Part shown: one piece after another, positions 62,701 to 64,000 of the stretch
Numbering within the stretch: position 1 is the stretch's first letter
Layout of the letters: each line of letters starts with the position of its first letter
Source: Aphis gossypii
Taxonomy: Eukaryota > Arthropoda > Insecta > Hemiptera > Aphididae
DNA: 64,000 nucleotides
NCBI RefSeq assembly: GCF_020184175.1
Contig: NC_065531.1
Location: 73,626,604 to 73,690,603, forward strand
Direction: 5' to 3'
Made by a program: the position numbers and the translations under genes
Notes under the pieces: generated by a model
Seen by the model: only the letters and a program-made list of their open reading frames with translations
What the model was told of the DNA's origin: nothing
Database searches by the model: none

Positions 62701-64000
62701 CATTTTCTATTCAGTGATTGGAAATTAGTTGCTAATAAATGAGTAATAATTATAAAAACTATATAAGTATTTTCATTACACTGAATTATTGTTAATTGAT
62801 AGGTAATTGTATTCATTTTCGTTTATTTTAATTGATTGTAATAATTTCTAATAATTTCGTTTTTATTCATTTTATTGTTTTTAATTGAATACCTTGTTGT
62901 TTATCATGCATGCTATTTACTTAAATGTTTATAACTAATATAGGAGTATATGACCATAACTGATTTAGTTGAATACACATTTGTGTTTCTTGAGTAGAAT
63001 TCCATTTATTTGTTGTCTTACAAAAGCCGAAATAACCAAACGAAGGTGGTTTAAAGGAGTTGTTGTCTGTGCACTCAACATTGTTCACAAAAGGGCTTAT
63101 AGAAATTGTATTACGTGTTAAATAAAAATATGGGTCGCTCTAGGGGTTTGTAGTGACGATAATATATGTTAGAAGGAAATCCTCTATTCATCCTTTTGAT
63201 TTTTATTCACGTAGGTATTACAATCTTGAGAATTATCTCGCCAAATCCATGTATATGTGTTTTGTATACTTACAAATACTTATTTTTCCGAAATATTTTT
63301 TTGACTATTCGAGTTGTTTATTTTTTACTATCATAATTCATAACTATGTAATATCTTTACGATTCATATGTTAAACTCATTTGCGTTAATGAAGTAAGTG
63401 TAACTATTTGTGTAATATGATTTTCATTGAAATCTATATCATGCTATCTTAAATATCATTTTCTCGGTGTATTTTAATTTACCGTTGCAAATGTCTCGCA
63501 ATTTAGATTGATCACGTCGTAGCTTTAATTGTAATTTAATTGACGAAACCCGAGTAGTATATTATTCTACAATGAAACTTCGGGACTGAGCATGTACTAG
63601 GTTTAACTCGTTTAGACTCGAGGGTCTACTACAGATAGAGTTTGTGTAATATGGAAAATAAACGTGAACTGTGTATGAAACAAATTTAAAGAGAAAACAA
63701 TTCTCTATATTTTTATTTTTATTTTTTAAATTGTATTTTACAAAAACAATTCATCTCTGTAAAGAGACTTTAAAAACCTAAGTACTGTTTTGCCTTAAGA
63801 AGACGAGTGGAATTTTTTTCCTGTTATTGAATTTCATTTTATTTTTTTGAGAACTACGGGATTTAAGTTGAGTATATGTCCGTGAAAATAGTATTGATAT
63901 ATTTTTGTCTTTACTATAAATATGTATAAAAAAAAATAATAAAACGTAGTCATTTTACATAATATTTCTTTTAAATGTCTTTAAATCTTAATACAATATA

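Larger units (their letters stand above)
47711..64000 (+). other. canoe intron 7, at least 16.3 kb, runs off the window
   Basis: No later canoe exon (end of the second Ras-associating region, FHA) is recognisable up to the right edge. Notable contents are dispersed repeats at 50955-51020, 52165-52255 and 52600-52690, GC-rich islands at 53.0-54.05 and 54.75-55.0 kb, and a short coding-like frame at 56676-56786. 57-64 kb is AT-rich DNA without a supported gene; small GC-richer patches at 60600-60640 and 61960-62070 are unexplained. Confidence 0.65.

Overview
This is a 64 kb piece of an animal nuclear genome, almost certainly an insect and most likely an aphid. It is very AT-rich, has split genes with GT-AG introns and AATAAA polyadenylation signals, is full of short non-autonomous DNA transposons (hAT-type and TTAA foldback elements), and uses motifs such as taggtacctacc that are common in aphid DNA. 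The species cannot be read from the sequence. Only five named or structured gene loci are supported; most of the window is intergenic or intronic.

Layout. 0-2.1 kb: an intronless, intact COP9 signalosome subunit 7 gene on the + strand, with a 440-bp foldback transposon ending about 70 bp before its start codon. 3.5-6.0 kb: the 3' end of an unrecognised gene on the - strand, three exons that join in phase but with one in-frame stop; a second, broken reading frame lies in its intron. 7.2-8.8 kb: nested repeats, including a retroposon-like insert with a perfect 23-bp target duplication. 11.5-15.6 kb: a complete six-exon PRORP gene (protein-only mitochondrial RNase P nuclease) with all catalytic aspartates. 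15.9-22 kb: hAT-type miniature elements and other dispersed repeats, with no gene recognised.

22.4 kb to the right edge: the 5' part of canoe/afadin, a junctional scaffold. A GC-rich promoter region with non-coding first exon(s) lies at 22.4-24.1 kb. The start codon is at 37059, six coding exons follow to 47710, and the last visible intron runs more than 16 kb off the window. The 344 visible residues contain both Ras-associating domains; the FHA, DIL and PDZ parts lie beyond the window. Several GC-rich islands in the introns (30.9-31.5, 32.6-33.0, 53.0-54.05, 54.75-55.0 kb) look like alternative promoters. The one at 53-54 kb carries an ATG exon whose splice phase fits the unseen next canoe exon.

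The genes are not functionally linked: protein deneddylation (CSN7), mitochondrial tRNA processing (PRORP) and adherens-junction signalling (canoe). No bacterial-type operons, CRISPR arrays, rRNA or confident tRNA genes were seen.
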